From: Microbacteriaceae bacterium
GTDB lineage: Bacteria; Actinomycetota; Actinomycetes; Actinomycetales; Microbacteriaceae
Assembly: GCA_019639055.1 (NCBI GenBank)
Contig: JAHBSP010000001.1
Coordinates: 1-55,627, forward strand
Length of the DNA stretch: 55,627 bases
Direction: 5' to 3'
Position numbers and translations under genes: made by a program
The notes under the pieces: model-generated
The model's input: only the letters and a program-made list of their open reading frames with translations
Database searches by the model: none
Told to the model about the DNA's origin: nothing
In this document: positions 41,499 through 51,724 of the stretch, in pieces
Position numbering within the stretch: the stretch's first letter is position 1
How the letters are laid out: every line of letters starts with the position of its first letter

Positions 41499-43593
41499 GC
41501 AAATAGAAGAGCATCTTGGGTCACCAACAAGAGCAGGAATTTTTCTTGTAACTTGTTCGCTGCTTCTTTGGATATTTCTAATAATTATCAATTCGACATC
41601 CGCTCCAGAATTGACCGGAACTTTCGCAAATTTAGAGTTCCGCGTAAATGGCACCTGTCAGCAAGTATCAGAAACTGAATCCAAGTGCCCTGTGCAGGGA
41701 TTTGTATTGAACGATAGCTTGGCTAATCTTCGGTTGTTTGTGCTAAATCTCGAACAACAATACAGCGGTTACGGAAGTAAGGTCGTTGTCACTGGCAGGT
41801 TCATAAACAGTGCTGCGAGCGATTACCAAGCACTTGTGCGAATCAATACTGTTCATTCATTTTCAGAAGCTACTGGTATTGATCTCCTAGTTCAAGACTT
41901 ACGAGCAAGGCTCCCTAACCTAGTGGAATCAGTATCAGGGGAGGGATCTAAATTGCTTCCAGGATTGGTTCTTGGTGATGACTCATCTGTTACGGACCAA
42001 CTCCGTAAAGACATGATTTACACTTCACTCAGTCATCTAACTGCTGTATCTGGGGCGAACTGTTCGGTAATTGTAGTTTTACTAAACGTTCTTTTTGCAA
42101 GATTTGGTCGAGTTTGGGCGAATTTGGTTGCCATTATGGGACTTGCCGGATTTGTGGTGCTTGTAGGAGCTGAACCAAGTGTGCAGAGGGCAGCTGCTAT
42201 GGCAGTGATAGTGCTGATCGGTTTAGCAGGAGGGAAAAGGGTTAAAGCAGTCGCCGCTCTTGCATTTGCTTGCTTGTTATTGATGTTGATTGAGCCATGG
42301 CTTGCTACAAGTATTGGTTTCGCGTTATCGAGTGCTGCAACTGCTTCTCTAATTTTGTTTCAACCGAGAATAGCGAGCTTCCTCCAAAAATTTTTACCAG
42401 TAAATGTTGCAGCTTTACTGGCTGTTCCTTTAGCCGCACAGATTGGTGCACAGCCAGTATTGCTACTTCTAGACGATGGAATTTCATTGGTATCGATACC
42501 AGCGAATATTTTTGCTGCGCCTCTCGCTCCGGCAACCACTATGAGTATTGGGCTGGTTGCGCTTATCCTCAGTTATATTTCAATACCGATTGCTTCAATT
42601 CTGGCAATTATTGCTTGGATACCTGCAGAAATTATTAGTCGATTTTCAAGTTATTTTGCAGGCTTGCGAGCAGAGCACGAATTTTTGACCCTGCCCCTTG
42701 TGGGCGGTGTATTCACAGCCCTAGTAACTGGAATGCTTTTAGTTTCATTTCTTTCTAGTAGGCGAGCATTTCTGGGAATGAGAATTCTATTTTCCACGGT
42801 TGTGCTCAGTTTGTTGACCCTCGGGTTGTTAGGTAGTGCCCGATCTGAAATAGCTGGTGGCAGTGACTGGGTAATTGCCCAGTGTGACGTCGGACAAGGG
42901 GATGCTGTAATAATTCGCTCAAAAGGTCTGACACTACTTTATGACACAGGGGAATCACCAGAAATGATTTCTAACTGCCTTAAAACGTTGCGAATTGACA
43001 GCTTAGATGTTTTAGCGGTATCGCATTTTGATAAGGATCATGTCGGTGGTGTAGATGCGCTAGCTGGCCGAGTAACCAAAATATTTAGCACCAAATCTTC
43101 GGCTGAAAATCTGAGCATATTTCAACAACTTGTGACATCTGGAGCAAAATACTTTGAGCTTGGTTTTGGTGACAAGTTCATGCTCGGAGATTTTGAAGTT
43201 CAAGTAATTTACCCAAGAACTGTTTCCGGAAACGGCGGTAATGAAGACAGCTTAGTGCTCTACTTCCAGGGACCATTTGAAATTTTGCTTCTTGGGGATG
43301 TTGGCAAAGTTGGTCAGGAAGAGATCATGCGTCAAGGCCTAATAACAAATATCGATGTACTTAAAGTCGCTCATCACGGATCTAAAGATTTTTCTGAAAA
43401 ATTGAATGAACGACTCCTTCCAAAAATATCGTTAATCGGTGTCGGGGCTAAAAATAATTACGGTCATCCGACCGCGAAGCTATTGGATTCACTTAAGAAA
43501 ACAGGGGACTCTTGGGTAGTGCGCACAGACTTACACGGGTTATCTCTAATTTACTGGCGAGAACTAAACTTTCATGTCTGGTCGTCACGCTAG
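41470..43593 (+). CDS. comEC: DNA translocation channel ComEC/Rec2
   Basis: A polytopic protein of about 707 residues that carries single-stranded DNA across the membrane. It has an N-terminal helix and OB-like domain, the competence domain (LVLGDDSSVTDQLRKDM, SHLTAVSGANCSVIVVLLN) with about ten helices, and a C-terminal metallo-beta-lactamase-like nuclease domain (CDVGQGDAVII, DTGESPEM, SHFDKDHVGG, VAHHGSKDFS). The exact start is uncertain (41443 or 41470), as it lies inside comEA. With the pilus locus it completes a transformation apparatus. Confidence 0.94.
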   Translation: MGLSNTSVSKQIEEHLGSPTRAGIFLVTCSLLLWIFLIIINSTSAPELTGTFANLEFRVNGTCQQVSETESKCPVQGFVLNDSLANLRLFVLNLEQQYSGYGSKVVVTGRFINSAASDYQALVRINTVHSFSEATGIDLLVQDLRARLPNLVESVSGEGSKLLPGLVLGDDSSVTDQLRKDMIYTSLSHLTAVSGANCSVIVVLLNVLFARFGRVWANLVAIMGLAGFVVLVGAEPSVQRAAAMAVIVLIGLAGGKRVKAVAALAFACLLLMLIEPWLATSIGFALSSAATASLILFQPRIASFLQKFLPVNVAALLAVPLAAQIGAQPVLLLLDDGISLVSIPANIFAAPLAPATTMSIGLVALILSYISIPIASILAIIAWIPAEIISRFSSYFAGLRAEHEFLTLPLVGGVFTALVTGMLLVSFLSSRRAFLGMRILFSTVVLSLLTLGLLGSARSEIAGGSDWVIAQCDVGQGDAVIIRSKGLTLLYDTGESPEMISNCLKTLRIDSLDVLAVSHFDKDHVGGVDALAGRVTKIFSTKSSAENLSIFQQLVTSGAKYFELGFGDKFMLGDFEVQVIYPRTVSGNGGNEDSLVLYFQGPFEILLLGDVGKVGQEEIMRQGLITNIDVLKVAHHGSKDFSEKLNERLLPKISLIGVGAKNNYGHPTAKLLDSLKKTGDSWVVRTDLHGLSLIYWRELNFHVWSSR

Positions 43594-43603
43594 ATTAGAG
43601 TTG
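43591..43603 (+). promoter_or_regulatory. Leaderless promoter of holA
   Basis: TAGATT at 43591-43596, then 6 nt, then GTG at 43603. The hexamer includes the comEC stop codon, so holA can be made independently of comEC. Confidence 0.55.
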
Positions 43604-44601
43604 TGCCTCCAAAGACAGTAACTATTTCCTGGGACAAGATTCGCCTTGCTCCAGTAGTGCTGATCTCTGGCGCTGAGACTTTTCTAGCAGACCGTGCACT
43701 GGGTATATTGCGAGATTCTTTAAAAGACAATGTTGGAGAATGCGAACGTATTGACATTGATTCAATAAACGCTCCAGCGGGAGAAATTAGTGGGCAAGCG
43801 AGTCCTTCACTTTTTGGTGATCCTAAACTAATCACCCTGCAAAACTTTGAGAAATGCAATGATGAAACGCTAGAGGGTTTGCTTGAATACCTCGACCATC
43901 CTCAGGAATCAGTCACTCTAGTCGTAAAACACGGTGGAGGAGTTCGAGGTAAGAAAGCTCTGGAAAAAATACGTTCCTTAGGTGACTCTGCTATAGAGGT
44001 GGTTTGTCTCCCATTGAAGAAAGACCAGGAAAGGTCAGATTTTGCGGTAGCTGAGCTTCGTCTTGCTGGAAAGAAAATAGAACCAGAAGCTTTGCGGATA
44101 CTTTTACAAGCATTCACAGAGAACTTGGCAGAACTTTCGGCTGCCTGTAAACAACTGGCAGGGGATGTTGCTTCCGATGTGATTTCTACTGCTGAAGTCA
44201 ATAAATACTACGGTGGGAGAGTAGAAACCACCGGTTTCAAGATCGCAGATGCTGCGATTGCAGGCAAATATTCACAGGCTCTGCTGCTCTTGAGGCACGC
44301 TCTAGAGTCTGGAGTGGATCCAGTCCCAATTGTTGCTGCCTTCACCTACAAAATCAGGTCAATGCTGAAGGTGGCAGATGCACAAAGCACCGGTCAGGGT
44401 TACAGCGGAACATTAGGGATGAGCCCGGCCCAGTTTGACTACATCGGTAGAGATTTACGCGGATGGGACCAAAGGGTTCTAGCTAAGTTGTTAGTGCTTG
44501 TGGCAGAAACTGATGCTGATATCAAAGGTCAGGCCAGAACTCCTAGCTATTCCTTAGAAAAACTCGTGCGTAACGTATCCAATAGAAGTTCCGAGAAATA
44601 A
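43603..44601 (+). CDS. holA: DNA polymerase III delta subunit
   Basis: A 332-residue clamp-loader subunit that opens the beta clamp. Pattern: APVVLISGAETFLADRALGIL near residue 15, SPSLFGDPKLITLQNFEK, LVVKHGGGVRGKKALEKI, then the helical collar domain with TTGFKIADAAIAGKYSQALLLL and LARDLRGWDQ-like segment DLRGWDQRVLAKLL. It starts from GTG with a leaderless-type promoter. It converges with rpsT. Confidence 0.93.
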   Translation: MPPKTVTISWDKIRLAPVVLISGAETFLADRALGILRDSLKDNVGECERIDIDSINAPAGEISGQASPSLFGDPKLITLQNFEKCNDETLEGLLEYLDHPQESVTLVVKHGGGVRGKKALEKIRSLGDSAIEVVCLPLKKDQERSDFAVAELRLAGKKIEPEALRILLQAFTENLAELSAACKQLAGDVASDVISTAEVNKYYGGRVETTGFKIADAAIAGKYSQALLLLRHALESGVDPVPIVAAFTYKIRSMLKVADAQSTGQGYSGTLGMSPAQFDYIGRDLRGWDQRVLAKLLVLVAETDADIKGQARTPSYSLEKLVRNVSNRSSEK

Positions 44602-44618
44602 CTGCTCCTTAAAACAAA

Positions 44619-44644
44619 AGAACCCGATGCTTAGATCGGGTTCT
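44619..44644. terminator. Terminator between holA and rpsT
   Basis: A 10-bp stem AGAACCCGAT/ATCGGGTTCT with a 6-nt loop. Read on the minus strand it is followed by T-rich sequence (TTTGTTTT), so it ends rpsT transcripts and probably those of holA too. Confidence 0.8.
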
Positions 44645-44659
44645 CTGGTTACTTTTAGC

Positions 44660-44923
44660 TTAGGCGAGTTTTGCTACCTGCTGAGCGATAGCGCTCTTGC
44701 GGTTAGCTGCCTGGTTCTTGTGAAGCACGCCCTTTGAAACAGCCTTGTCTAGTTTCTTGTTTGCTAGACGAAGTGCGGTTTCTGCAGCTGCCTTATCGCC
44801 AGCTTCTATTGCTTTGCGAGTGTCGCGAATAACAGTACGTAGTTCACTCTTGATAGCACGATTGCGCTCAGTTGCTTTCGCGTTGGTCTTGATGCGCTTA
44901 ATCTGCGATTTGATGTTTGCCAA
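44660..44923 (-). CDS. rpsT: 30S ribosomal protein bS20
   Basis: An 87-residue, Lys/Arg/Ala-rich helical protein: [34 protein letters not shown] and [19 protein letters not shown], the full bS20 pattern. It binds 16S rRNA in 30S assembly. It lies on the opposite strand between holA and lepA, the normal actinobacterial arrangement. The next 216 nt up to lepA hold the divergent promoters and no further gene. Confidence 0.97.
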   Translation of the reverse strand: MANIKSQIKRIKTNAKATERNRAIKSELRTVIRDTRKAIEAGDKAAAETALRLANKKLDKAVSKGVLHKNQAANRKSAIAQQVAKLA

Positions 44924-45124
44924 TTGGTTTCTTTCGTTCTAACCACATGTTAGAGGGGCATGCGGTGCTAGATTTTCAAAATTTTGAGTAGGGGAACTCA
45001 ACAAGTCAAACACCAATAATAGCACGGAACCAGCTCATATTCTTCAAAACAGCATCAAGAAGCGAGCTAGTTTTCTCAAGTAAAAGCGACACCGCTAAGG
45101 CGAGAATAAAAAGTCCAGCCCAAG

Positions 45125-45130
45125 TAGAAT
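45125..45130 (+). promoter_or_regulatory. -10 box of lepA
   Basis: TAGAAT at 45125-45130, 9 nt before the ATG at 45140. No clear -35 and no ribosome-binding site are visible, giving a very short leader. Confidence 0.4.
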
Positions 45131-45139
45131 TATTGCGAT

Positions 45140-46984
45140 ATGACTCCCAAGGCGCAACAAATTCAGAAACCTGCCGCGACTAATCCAAAAGACATCAGAA
45201 ACTTTTGCATAATCGCTCACATTGACCACGGCAAATCTACTCTTGCTGACCGGATGCTTCAGCTAACCGGCGTTGTAGGTGACAGGCAAATGCGTGCACA
45301 ATATCTTGACCGAATGGATATTGAACGCGAGCGCGGGATTACTATCAAGAGCCAGGCAGTGCGCATGCCGTGGGAGGTTGACGGAAATAGTTACGCACTG
45401 AATATGATCGACACCCCTGGTCACGTCGATTTTACCTATGAAGTTTCAAGGTCTTTGGCTGCTTGTGAGGGCGCAATTTTGCTAGTCGATGCTGCCCAAG
45501 GAATCGAGGCCCAGACTCTCGCTAATCTTTATCTCGCCATTGAAAATGACTTAGTAATTATCCCGGTTCTAAACAAAATCGATTTACCCAGTGCAGACCC
45601 CGAGAAATATGCCAATGAAATTGCAAAATTAATTGGTTGCAGTCCCGATGATGTAATGAGGGTATCGGGAAAGACAGGTCTTGGAGTTGAGGACCTTCTC
45701 GATAAGGTTGTGGAATTGGTGCCACCTCCTAAAGGCGATCCCGAAGCTCCTGCCAGGGCGATGATTTTTGACTCGGTTTACGATTCTTATCGCGGAGTTG
45801 TCACATACGTGCGTATGATTGACGGCTCATTGAAACCTAGACAGCGTGTGCAAATGATGTCGACCAAGGCAACTCATGAGCTTCTTGAAATTGGCGTGGT
45901 ATCTCCTGAACCGATTCCAAGTGAGGGGTTGGGTGTCGGTGAAGTTGGGTATCTAATAACTGGAGTGAAGGATGTGCGTCAATCTAAAGTTGGTGACACG
46001 GTTACCAGCGCACAAAAGCCAGCATCAGAACCACTTGCCGGCTATACGGACCCAAAACCAATGGTTTTTTCTGGACTTTACCCAATAGATGCCTCCGACT
46101 TCGCAGAGCTAAGAGAATCACTTGATAAATTGAAGCTCTCTGACGCATCCCTACAGTACGAGCCAGAAACATCTGCCGCTCTTGGCTTTGGTTTTCGCTG
46201 TGGCTTTCTAGGGCTTTTGCACTTAGAAATTATTACAGAGAGGCTTTCACGAGAATTTGGTTTAGATCTGATTGCAACCGCACCCAGCGTTGTATATCGA
46301 GTAGAAACTGAGGACGGTAAAACGCTAGTTGTAACAAACCCTAGTGAGTACCCAGATCAAAAAGTTAGGGCCGTTTACGAGCCCATAGTCAAGACCGCAA
46401 TTCTGTTACCCAAAGAATATGTCGGTAGCGTTATGGAACTTTGCCAGTCTAGGCGCGGCGTGATGGAAGGCATGGATTATCTTTCAGAAGACCGCGTTGA
46501 ACTTCGTTACCAAATGCCGCTTGGTGAAATTGTCTTTGACTTTTTCGATCAGCTGAAATCGAAAACGCAAGGCTATGCATCCCTTGACTATGAACCGGCG
46601 GGAGAACAGGCAGCTGATCTTGTAAAGGTTGACATTCTTTTACAAGCACAGAAAGTGGATGCCTTCTCAGCAGTTGTGCACAGAGATAAGGCGTATTCTT
46701 ACGGTGTAATGATGGCGGAGCGGTTGCGGAAACTAATTCCTAGGCAACAGTTTGAGGTTCCGATTCAGGCGGCTATTGGTTCAAGAATTATTGCTCGCGA
46801 AACAATCAGCGCCATGCGTAAAGATGTTCTTGCCAAGTGTTATGGCGGTGATATCAGCCGTAAACGCAAACTTCTGGAGAAACAGAAAGAAGGAAAGAAG
46901 CGCATGAAGATGGTGGGTCGCGTTGAAGTACCACAGGAAGCATTCATTGCCGCACTTTCCGGTGATATTGAAGAAAAGAAGTAG
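45140..46984 (+). CDS. lepA: Elongation factor 4 (LepA)
   Basis: A 614-residue translational GTPase that acts on stalled or initiating ribosomes. G1 is [13 protein letters not shown] near residue 28, the switch [10 protein letters not shown]3 DTPGHVDF and G4 NKID. The LepA-specific C-terminal domain ([43 protein letters not shown] region) is complete. It has the standard family length plus a short N-terminal extension. A DUF1990 gene starts 2 nt after its stop. Confidence 0.97.
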   Translation: MTPKAQQIQKPAATNPKDIRNFCIIAHIDHGKSTLADRMLQLTGVVGDRQMRAQYLDRMDIERERGITIKSQAVRMPWEVDGNSYALNMIDTPGHVDFTYEVSRSLAACEGAILLVDAAQGIEAQTLANLYLAIENDLVIIPVLNKIDLPSADPEKYANEIAKLIGCSPDDVMRVSGKTGLGVEDLLDKVVELVPPPKGDPEAPARAMIFDSVYDSYRGVVTYVRMIDGSLKPRQRVQMMSTKATHELLEIGVVSPEPIPSEGLGVGEVGYLITGVKDVRQSKVGDTVTSAQKPASEPLAGYTDPKPMVFSGLYPIDASDFAELRESLDKLKLSDASLQYEPETSAALGFGFRCGFLGLLHLEIITERLSREFGLDLIATAPSVVYRVETEDGKTLVVTNPSEYPDQKVRAVYEPIVKTAILLPKEYVGSVMELCQSRRGVMEGMDYLSEDRVELRYQMPLGEIVFDFFDQLKSKTQGYASLDYEPAGEQAADLVKVDILLQAQKVDAFSAVVHRDKAYSYGVMMAERLRKLIPRQQFEVPIQAAIGSRIIARETISAMRKDVLAKCYGGDISRKRKLLEKQKEGKKRMKMVGRVEVPQEAFIAALSGDIEEKK

Positions 46985-46986
46985 AA

Positions 46987-47544
46987 ATGTTTGGGAATCG
47001 GGCTGATGATGAGGAGCTAATTAGCTCAAAAGTTAATTATGCGGCTGTTGGCTCTAGCTTGCGTCCACAACTCGCAAAGAATCCACCAAAGGGTTTCAGT
47101 GGTTGGTCAATGAAACAACAGCTAGGTGCTGGTGAAAACAGGTTCTCACTGACAATCAGGCTATTGCAAGCGTATTACCAATACACGGCAAATGGTTACA
47201 GAGTTAAAACTTTGGATGATCAGCTAACCGTCATTCTTACCAAACGTCTATTTGGAATTTTGCCTCTAAGACTTGCCGTGCGCAGGGTGGTTGATATAGA
47301 TTCCCCTGAAGAGTTTGGGTACGCTCTTGGCACTCTTCCAGGGCATTTATTGGAGTCTGAGATGGCGTTTATCGTTTATCAAAGAGGCGATGAAGTTTGG
47401 CTTAAATTGCGTGGATTCGGCAGGGTCGCCAGGGGTTGGCCATTAATATTTTGGCCTTTTGTGAAACTGATTTCTTTCAGGATGCGTAAGACGATGCTTC
47501 GAACGATTGCCTCGGGAACTTCAGCAGATTTGGATGCTTTGTGA
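46987..47544 (+). CDS. DUF1990 family protein
   Basis: A 185-residue protein without signal peptide. Family-type segments are LISSKVNYAAVGSSL, FSGWSMKQQLGAGENRFSL, RRVVDIDSPEEFGYALGTLPGHLLESEMAF and VWLKLRGFGRVARGW. The domain's function is not established; a lipid- or ligand-binding fold is often assumed. It sits between lepA and hemW, with a 4-nt overlap into hemW, so it is part of that operon. Confidence 0.88.
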   Translation: MFGNRADDEELISSKVNYAAVGSSLRPQLAKNPPKGFSGWSMKQQLGAGENRFSLTIRLLQAYYQYTANGYRVKTLDDQLTVILTKRLFGILPLRLAVRRVVDIDSPEEFGYALGTLPGHLLESEMAFIVYQRGDEVWLKLRGFGRVARGWPLIFWPFVKLISFRMRKTMLRTIASGTSADLDAL

Positions 47545-48851
47545 GCAAACAACCAATCGGTGATCCAGCACCGATAGACGGGAGTATTCCTTCCGAATCG
47601 CTAAGAATGTTTACCACCTCTGAACGTGGTTTCAGCGCATATGTACACGTGCCTTTTTGCACTGTGCGGTGCGGATACTGTGACTTCAACACCTATACAG
47701 CGACCGAGTTACGAGGGTTTTCAAGGACAGACTGGGCTGGGGCAATCATCAAAGAGATTGAATTTTCCAATGAGGTGCTTTTCTCAACGCAGAATGGTTT
47801 TGATGCAGACGAGCTAAGCAAATCCGGCACCGATGTGGGCAATGAGTGGCAACATCCATTGCAGAGTGTTTTCTTTGGAGGCGGAACACCGAGCCTTATT
47901 CCCGCTGCCGACATTGCAAAAGTTATCAGTACTTTAGCGCGTACTTTTGGACTTGAACCAGAAGCAGAAGTTACTTTGGAAGCCAACCCGGATACTGTTT
48001 CGGCAGAGTATCTCCAAACCTTAGTTACGGCAGGTGTAAACCGGATTTCTATCGGGATGCAATCTGCAGTGCCTCACGTGCTAGCGACACTGGATCGCAC
48101 GCACAACCCAGAGAATGTGAGAATCGCAGTTGATTTAGCGAAAGCTACCGGCCTAGAGACAAGTGTGGATCTGATTTATGGTGCGCCGGGCGAGAGTCTT
48201 GGTGACTGGAAGCAAACCGTCCAGGAGGCAATTGCGCTAGAAACAAATCACATAAGTGCATATGCACTAATTGTTGAAGAAGGTACCAAACTGCATCGTC
48301 AGATTCGCAGGGGCGAATTTCAACCTCCAAGCGATGATTTACAGGCTGAAATGTACGAATACTTGGATGCTGAGCTAACCCAGGCAGGCTTTAGCTGGTA
48401 TGAAATTTCGAACTGGGCTAAGACTCCCAAGCACCGTTCCAAACACAATATTGCCTACTGGCAGGGAGATGATTGGTGGGGTTATGGGCCGGGTGCGCAC
48501 TCGCATATTGCCGGAGTGCGCTGGTGGAATGTGAAACATCCTGCCGCTTGGTCAGAAAGGCTTTCAAATAACTTATCTCCGGCACTGCAACGTGAAGTGC
48601 TTAGCGAAGAGCAAATCTACGAAGAGGGGCTTTTGCTAAGGTCGCGACTAATTGATGGACTGGAATTGGCGGATATAAAGCCGGAAGCGCATCCTGCAGT
48701 TTCTGAACTTGTTTCTGAGGGACTGCTAACAAAGGAAATAATTAGTGAGAAAGCACAGACAGGGGAAAAAGAAACGACCGGCGAGCGTCTGGTATTGACA
48801 CTCACCGGTCGTCTTTTAGCCGATACGGTTATCCTACGGTTGCTTACTTAA
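47541..48851 (+). CDS. hemW: Heme chaperone HemW (radical SAM)
   Basis: A 436-residue radical SAM protein, once annotated as oxygen-independent coproporphyrinogen oxidase, that transfers heme to target proteins. The 4Fe-4S/SAM motif is CTVRCGYCDF near residue 38, followed by FFGGGTPSLIP, VTLEANPDTVSAEYL, RISIGMQSA, DLIYGAPGES and WYEISNWAK. HemW rather than HemN is indicated by the Cys spacing and the absence of the fourth Cys. GTG start overlaps DUF1990. Its 3' end carries an embedded terminator-like hairpin and overlaps the convergent DUF4870 gene by 8 nt. Confidence 0.93.
   Translation: MSKQPIGDPAPIDGSIPSESLRMFTTSERGFSAYVHVPFCTVRCGYCDFNTYTATELRGFSRTDWAGAIIKEIEFSNEVLFSTQNGFDADELSKSGTDVGNEWQHPLQSVFFGGGTPSLIPAADIAKVISTLARTFGLEPEAEVTLEANPDTVSAEYLQTLVTAGVNRISIGMQSAVPHVLATLDRTHNPENVRIAVDLAKATGLETSVDLIYGAPGESLGDWKQTVQEAIALETNHISAYALIVEEGTKLHRQIRRGEFQPPSDDLQAEMYEYLDAELTQAGFSWYEISNWAKTPKHRSKHNIAYWQGDDWWGYGPGAHSHIAGVRWWNVKHPAAWSERLSNNLSPALQREVLSEEQIYEEGLLLRSRLIDGLELADIKPEAHPAVSELVSEGLLTKEIISEKAQTGEKETTGERLVLTLTGRLLADTVILRLLT
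48774..48812. terminator. Terminator-like hairpin inside the hemW coding end
   Basis: ACGACCGGCGAG (48774-48785) pairs with CTCACCGGTCGT (48801-48812), 11 of 12 bp, with a 15-nt loop. CTTTT follows on the plus strand and a T-rich run (TTTCTTTTT) on the minus strand. It lies about 40 nt before the hemW stop and would serve hemW and the convergent DUF4870 gene. Confidence 0.6.
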
Positions 48852-49410
48852 TGAAACGAACTGGAAGGATTGGGTAACGGTAGGCGCTGTTGCCTTTAAC
48901 AGCGTTGTAACCATTCCATGAGAACCATGCGTTTAGTGCCGCAAGAGCAGCAACTGCAAGGCTCACAACGATTGAAACTACATTGAACCCTCCGTAGCCA
49001 CCGGTGAAAATTGAGGTGGCGACAGCGTTGTAAATTATGGAAGCAACAATCCAAAGCACTACTGAAGCCATTGCTACCCAAATCTGGAAGTTAAGTGCTT
49101 CTTTCGATTCTTGCGCAGTCCATGCACCGCGATCCTTGTATACGAAATAGAAAATTACTGATGGAACGGCGGCAAGAATTAGCAGAATGAAGCAGAAATT
49201 CGATGGCCCAGTCCATAGAGTAATTCCCCAACCGCTACTAGGAATCAACGAGAACAAAGCAAAGACTGCTGCTAGTGCGGCAACTGCGCCGCCCAATAGG
49301 TGTGATAGTCCAGCATAGTTCTTGTCTTGTTCAGGAGTAAGTGGTCCGGTTGGTTGAGGAGCTGCTCCACCTGCAGGCGGTGCAGGTGGTGTAGGAGGCA
49401 TCTCAGACAT
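48844..49410 (-). CDS. DUF4870 domain membrane protein
   Basis: A 188-residue protein. An N-terminal Pro/Gly-rich stretch (PPTPPAPPAGGAAPQPTG) is followed by DKNYAGLSHLLGGAVAAL and four hydrophobic segments, matching the DUF4870 (Tic20-like) pattern AWTAQESKEALNFQIWVAM. Function unknown. It converges on hemW with an 8-nt overlap and is divergent from hrcA; no operon partner is visible. Confidence 0.9.
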   Translation of the reverse strand: MSEMPPTPPAPPAGGAAPQPTGPLTPEQDKNYAGLSHLLGGAVAALAAVFALFSLIPSSGWGITLWTGPSNFCFILLILAAVPSVIFYFVYKDRGAWTAQESKEALNFQIWVAMASVVLWIVASIIYNAVATSIFTGGYGGFNVVSIVVSLAVAALAALNAWFSWNGYNAVKGNSAYRYPILPVRFIK

Positions 49411-49527
49411 TTGTAAGTTGACCTTTCATTTTTATTGCTGGCTCAAAACAAGCCATATCCAAAAGATAACCCCATAATTCACTTTTGTGCAAAGAAATTC
49501 GCTTGGTGTGTCTAAATCTTCGGAATG

Positions 49528-49559
49528 TATAATTAGCACTCAGGGGCATTGAGTGCCAA
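49528..49559 (+). promoter_or_regulatory. CIRCE operator and -10 box of hrcA-dnaJ
   Basis: A perfect TATAAT (49528-49533) overlaps the start of TTAGCACTC-N9-GAGTGCCAA at 49533-49559, which matches the CIRCE inverted repeat except for one base. HrcA binding here represses the operon until heat shock, so hrcA controls itself and dnaJ. The start codon lies 21 nt downstream. Confidence 0.92.
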
Positions 49560-49580
49560 CAAAGTAACCTAGGAAATGAT

Positions 49581-50597
49581 TTGGCTGAGATTTCTGAACG
49601 TGCACTTAGAGTGCTTCAGGCAATTGTGACAGACTATGTTTCTTCACGAGAGCCTGTGGGGTCTAAATCTATTGCTATAAAGCAAGGGTTCAACGTTTCT
49701 GCCGCTACAGTGCGCAATGACATGACAATTCTTGAAGAAGAGGAACTGATAACTCAACAGCACACCTCAAGTGGGCGCATCCCTACTGACAAGGGTTATC
49801 GAGTATTCCTGAATCACCTTGAAGAGTTGAAGCCTCTCACATTATCTCAGCAGCGCGCCATCAACAATTTTCTCGACGGAGCCACTGATCTTGATGAACT
49901 CCTAGGAAGAGCAACAAGGATGCTGGCAACACTTACAAACCAGGTGGCGATTGTTCAATATCCGTCATTGAAGAATGATCTGATTCAAAGACTAGAAATT
50001 ATCAGTGTTTCTTCTAAGCGACTTTTGCTTATTGTGATTGCAGCAAGCGGACGAATTGAACAGTTATTAATTGATACTGATCAGGAAGTTTCTTCTGAAG
50101 ACACCCAAGTTTTGGCAAATTTGATTAGAGAATTTGCTACCGGTGAACCTATTGGGGCAATCTCACAGAAAGAATTGCCTAAAGCATCCAACCTTGAACT
50201 TCAGGAAGTTTTAGTGAAAATGCGTGAAGGACTTCTCGGTATTTCGCAACTGCAGTTTGACTCCCGTCTAGTGATTTCAGGTGCAGCTAATCTTGTCAAG
50301 ACTGAGCAAGATTTTAGCTCTAGTGTTTATCCTGTCCTTGAAGCAATTGAAGAACAGGTAACCCTCTTGAAGCTATTCGCACAGCTACAGGAAGACTCCA
50401 GAGGCATAGGCTCCTTGATTGGAAGAGAGAATGTCGACATAAGTCTTGAAGAAACTTCAATCATTGCCACTCAATACGGCAACAAACTTAATTCCAGCAA
50501 ATTGGGCGTGCTTGGGCCAACCCGAATGGATTATCCACAATCCATTAGCGTGATTCGCGCAATTGCAAGGTATTTATCGAAAACTCTGGGGGAGTAA
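49581..50597 (+). CDS. hrcA: Heat-inducible transcription repressor HrcA
   Basis: A 338-residue repressor that binds CIRCE. An N-terminal winged helix (SERALRVLQAIVTDYVSSREPVGSKSI, VSAATVRNDMTILEEEELI, HTSSGRIPTDKGYRVF) is followed by a GAF-like domain and an insert domain. The TTG start at 49581 has AGGA 7 nt upstream. It is placed directly upstream of dnaJ, with a perfect CIRCE at the promoter. Complete and of normal length. Confidence 0.96.
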   Translation: MAEISERALRVLQAIVTDYVSSREPVGSKSIAIKQGFNVSAATVRNDMTILEEEELITQQHTSSGRIPTDKGYRVFLNHLEELKPLTLSQQRAINNFLDGATDLDELLGRATRMLATLTNQVAIVQYPSLKNDLIQRLEIISVSSKRLLLIVIAASGRIEQLLIDTDQEVSSEDTQVLANLIREFATGEPIGAISQKELPKASNLELQEVLVKMREGLLGISQLQFDSRLVISGAANLVKTEQDFSSSVYPVLEAIEEQVTLLKLFAQLQEDSRGIGSLIGRENVDISLEETSIIATQYGNKLNSSKLGVLGPTRMDYPQSISVIRAIARYLSKTLGE

Positions 50598-51713
50598 TTG
50601 GCTGATTATTACGAGATTCTTGGTGTTGCAAAAGACGCTTCTAGTGAAGAGATAAAAAAGGCCTACAGAGCTTTGGCTAGAAAGCTTCACCCGGATGTCA
50701 ACCCGTCTCCCGAGGCAGCTGAAGAATTCAAACTAGTCACTAACGCATACGAGTTGCTTTCCGATCCAGCTCAAAGACAAAATTATGATCTAGGTGGGTC
50801 GGGTAGCGCATCAGGTTTCGGTGGAGGTTTTCCCGGTGGTCAGTTCGGTTTCGGTGATATTTTTGAAGCATTCTTTGGTGGTGGGCAGGCAAGCGGGCCT
50901 AGGTCTCGTGCATCCCGTGGCGAAGATTCTCTAGTAAATCTAGATTTGACTCTTAAAGACGTGATGTTCGGAGTAAAAAAGACTCTGAATTTGCGCACTG
51001 CTGTATTGTGTCCTACTTGTTCTGGTTCTGGAGCAGCTCCCGGAAGCTCGCCGGTAACATGTTCAGTCTGTAAAGGTGCAGGACACACAAGACAGCAGGT
51101 TCGCTCAATGCTTGGCACAATGACCACTACTCAACCGTGTCGCGCCTGTTCCGGATTTGGCACAATCATTGAAGATCACTGTGAAACTTGCATGGGTCAA
51201 GGGCGTGTTAGAGGAGAGCGTGACTTAGATGTTGATATTCCGGCAGGAATACAGAACGGGATGCGCATAAGGCTCTCAGGTGAAGGCGAAGTTGGTACCG
51301 GTGGTGGTCCTGCTGGAGATATTTATCTAGAAATGCGCGTGCTCGAAGATGAAATTTTTGCCAGGGACGGGGACGATTTAGTGGCAACTCTAGACGTTTC
51401 TGCGATAGATACGATGCTCGGAACATCTGTAAAACTCGAAGGTATTGATGGAGATATCGAAATTGAAGTAAAACCAGGGGCCCAGAGTGGCGACGAAATT
51501 GTTTTTAAATCAAGAGGACTTGGAAAGCTGCACGGAAATAGTCGAGGCTCCTTAAGGATCATTATTCAAGCTGTCACCCCTGCAAAACTCAGTTCAGATG
51601 ATAAAGCAGCTCTGGAGAAAATCCGAAAGGGAAGAAAAGACCCAGCCCCAAAATTTGCTAAGAACGGCCAAGGATTCTTTGAAAAACTTCGCCATAGATT
51701 TGCAGCTAGGTAG
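50598..51713 (+). CDS. dnaJ: Chaperone DnaJ
   Basis: A 371-residue Hsp40 co-chaperone for DnaK. The J domain has the HPD motif in [12 protein letters not shown] (residue 31), followed by a Gly/Phe-rich region, four zinc-binding repeats ([32 protein letters not shown]) and the C-terminal substrate-binding domains. The TTG start is at 50598, right after the hrcA stop. This is the actinobacterial DnaJ2-type gene in an hrcA operon rather than next to dnaK. Confidence 0.96.
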   Translation: MADYYEILGVAKDASSEEIKKAYRALARKLHPDVNPSPEAAEEFKLVTNAYELLSDPAQRQNYDLGGSGSASGFGGGFPGGQFGFGDIFEAFFGGGQASGPRSRASRGEDSLVNLDLTLKDVMFGVKKTLNLRTAVLCPTCSGSGAAPGSSPVTCSVCKGAGHTRQQVRSMLGTMTTTQPCRACSGFGTIIEDHCETCMGQGRVRGERDLDVDIPAGIQNGMRIRLSGEGEVGTGGGPAGDIYLEMRVLEDEIFARDGDDLVATLDVSAIDTMLGTSVKLEGIDGDIEIEVKPGAQSGDEIVFKSRGLGKLHGNSRGSLRIIIQAVTPAKLSSDDKAALEKIRKGRKDPAPKFAKNGQGFFEKLRHRFAAR

Positions 51714-51724
51714 CATAAATCACT

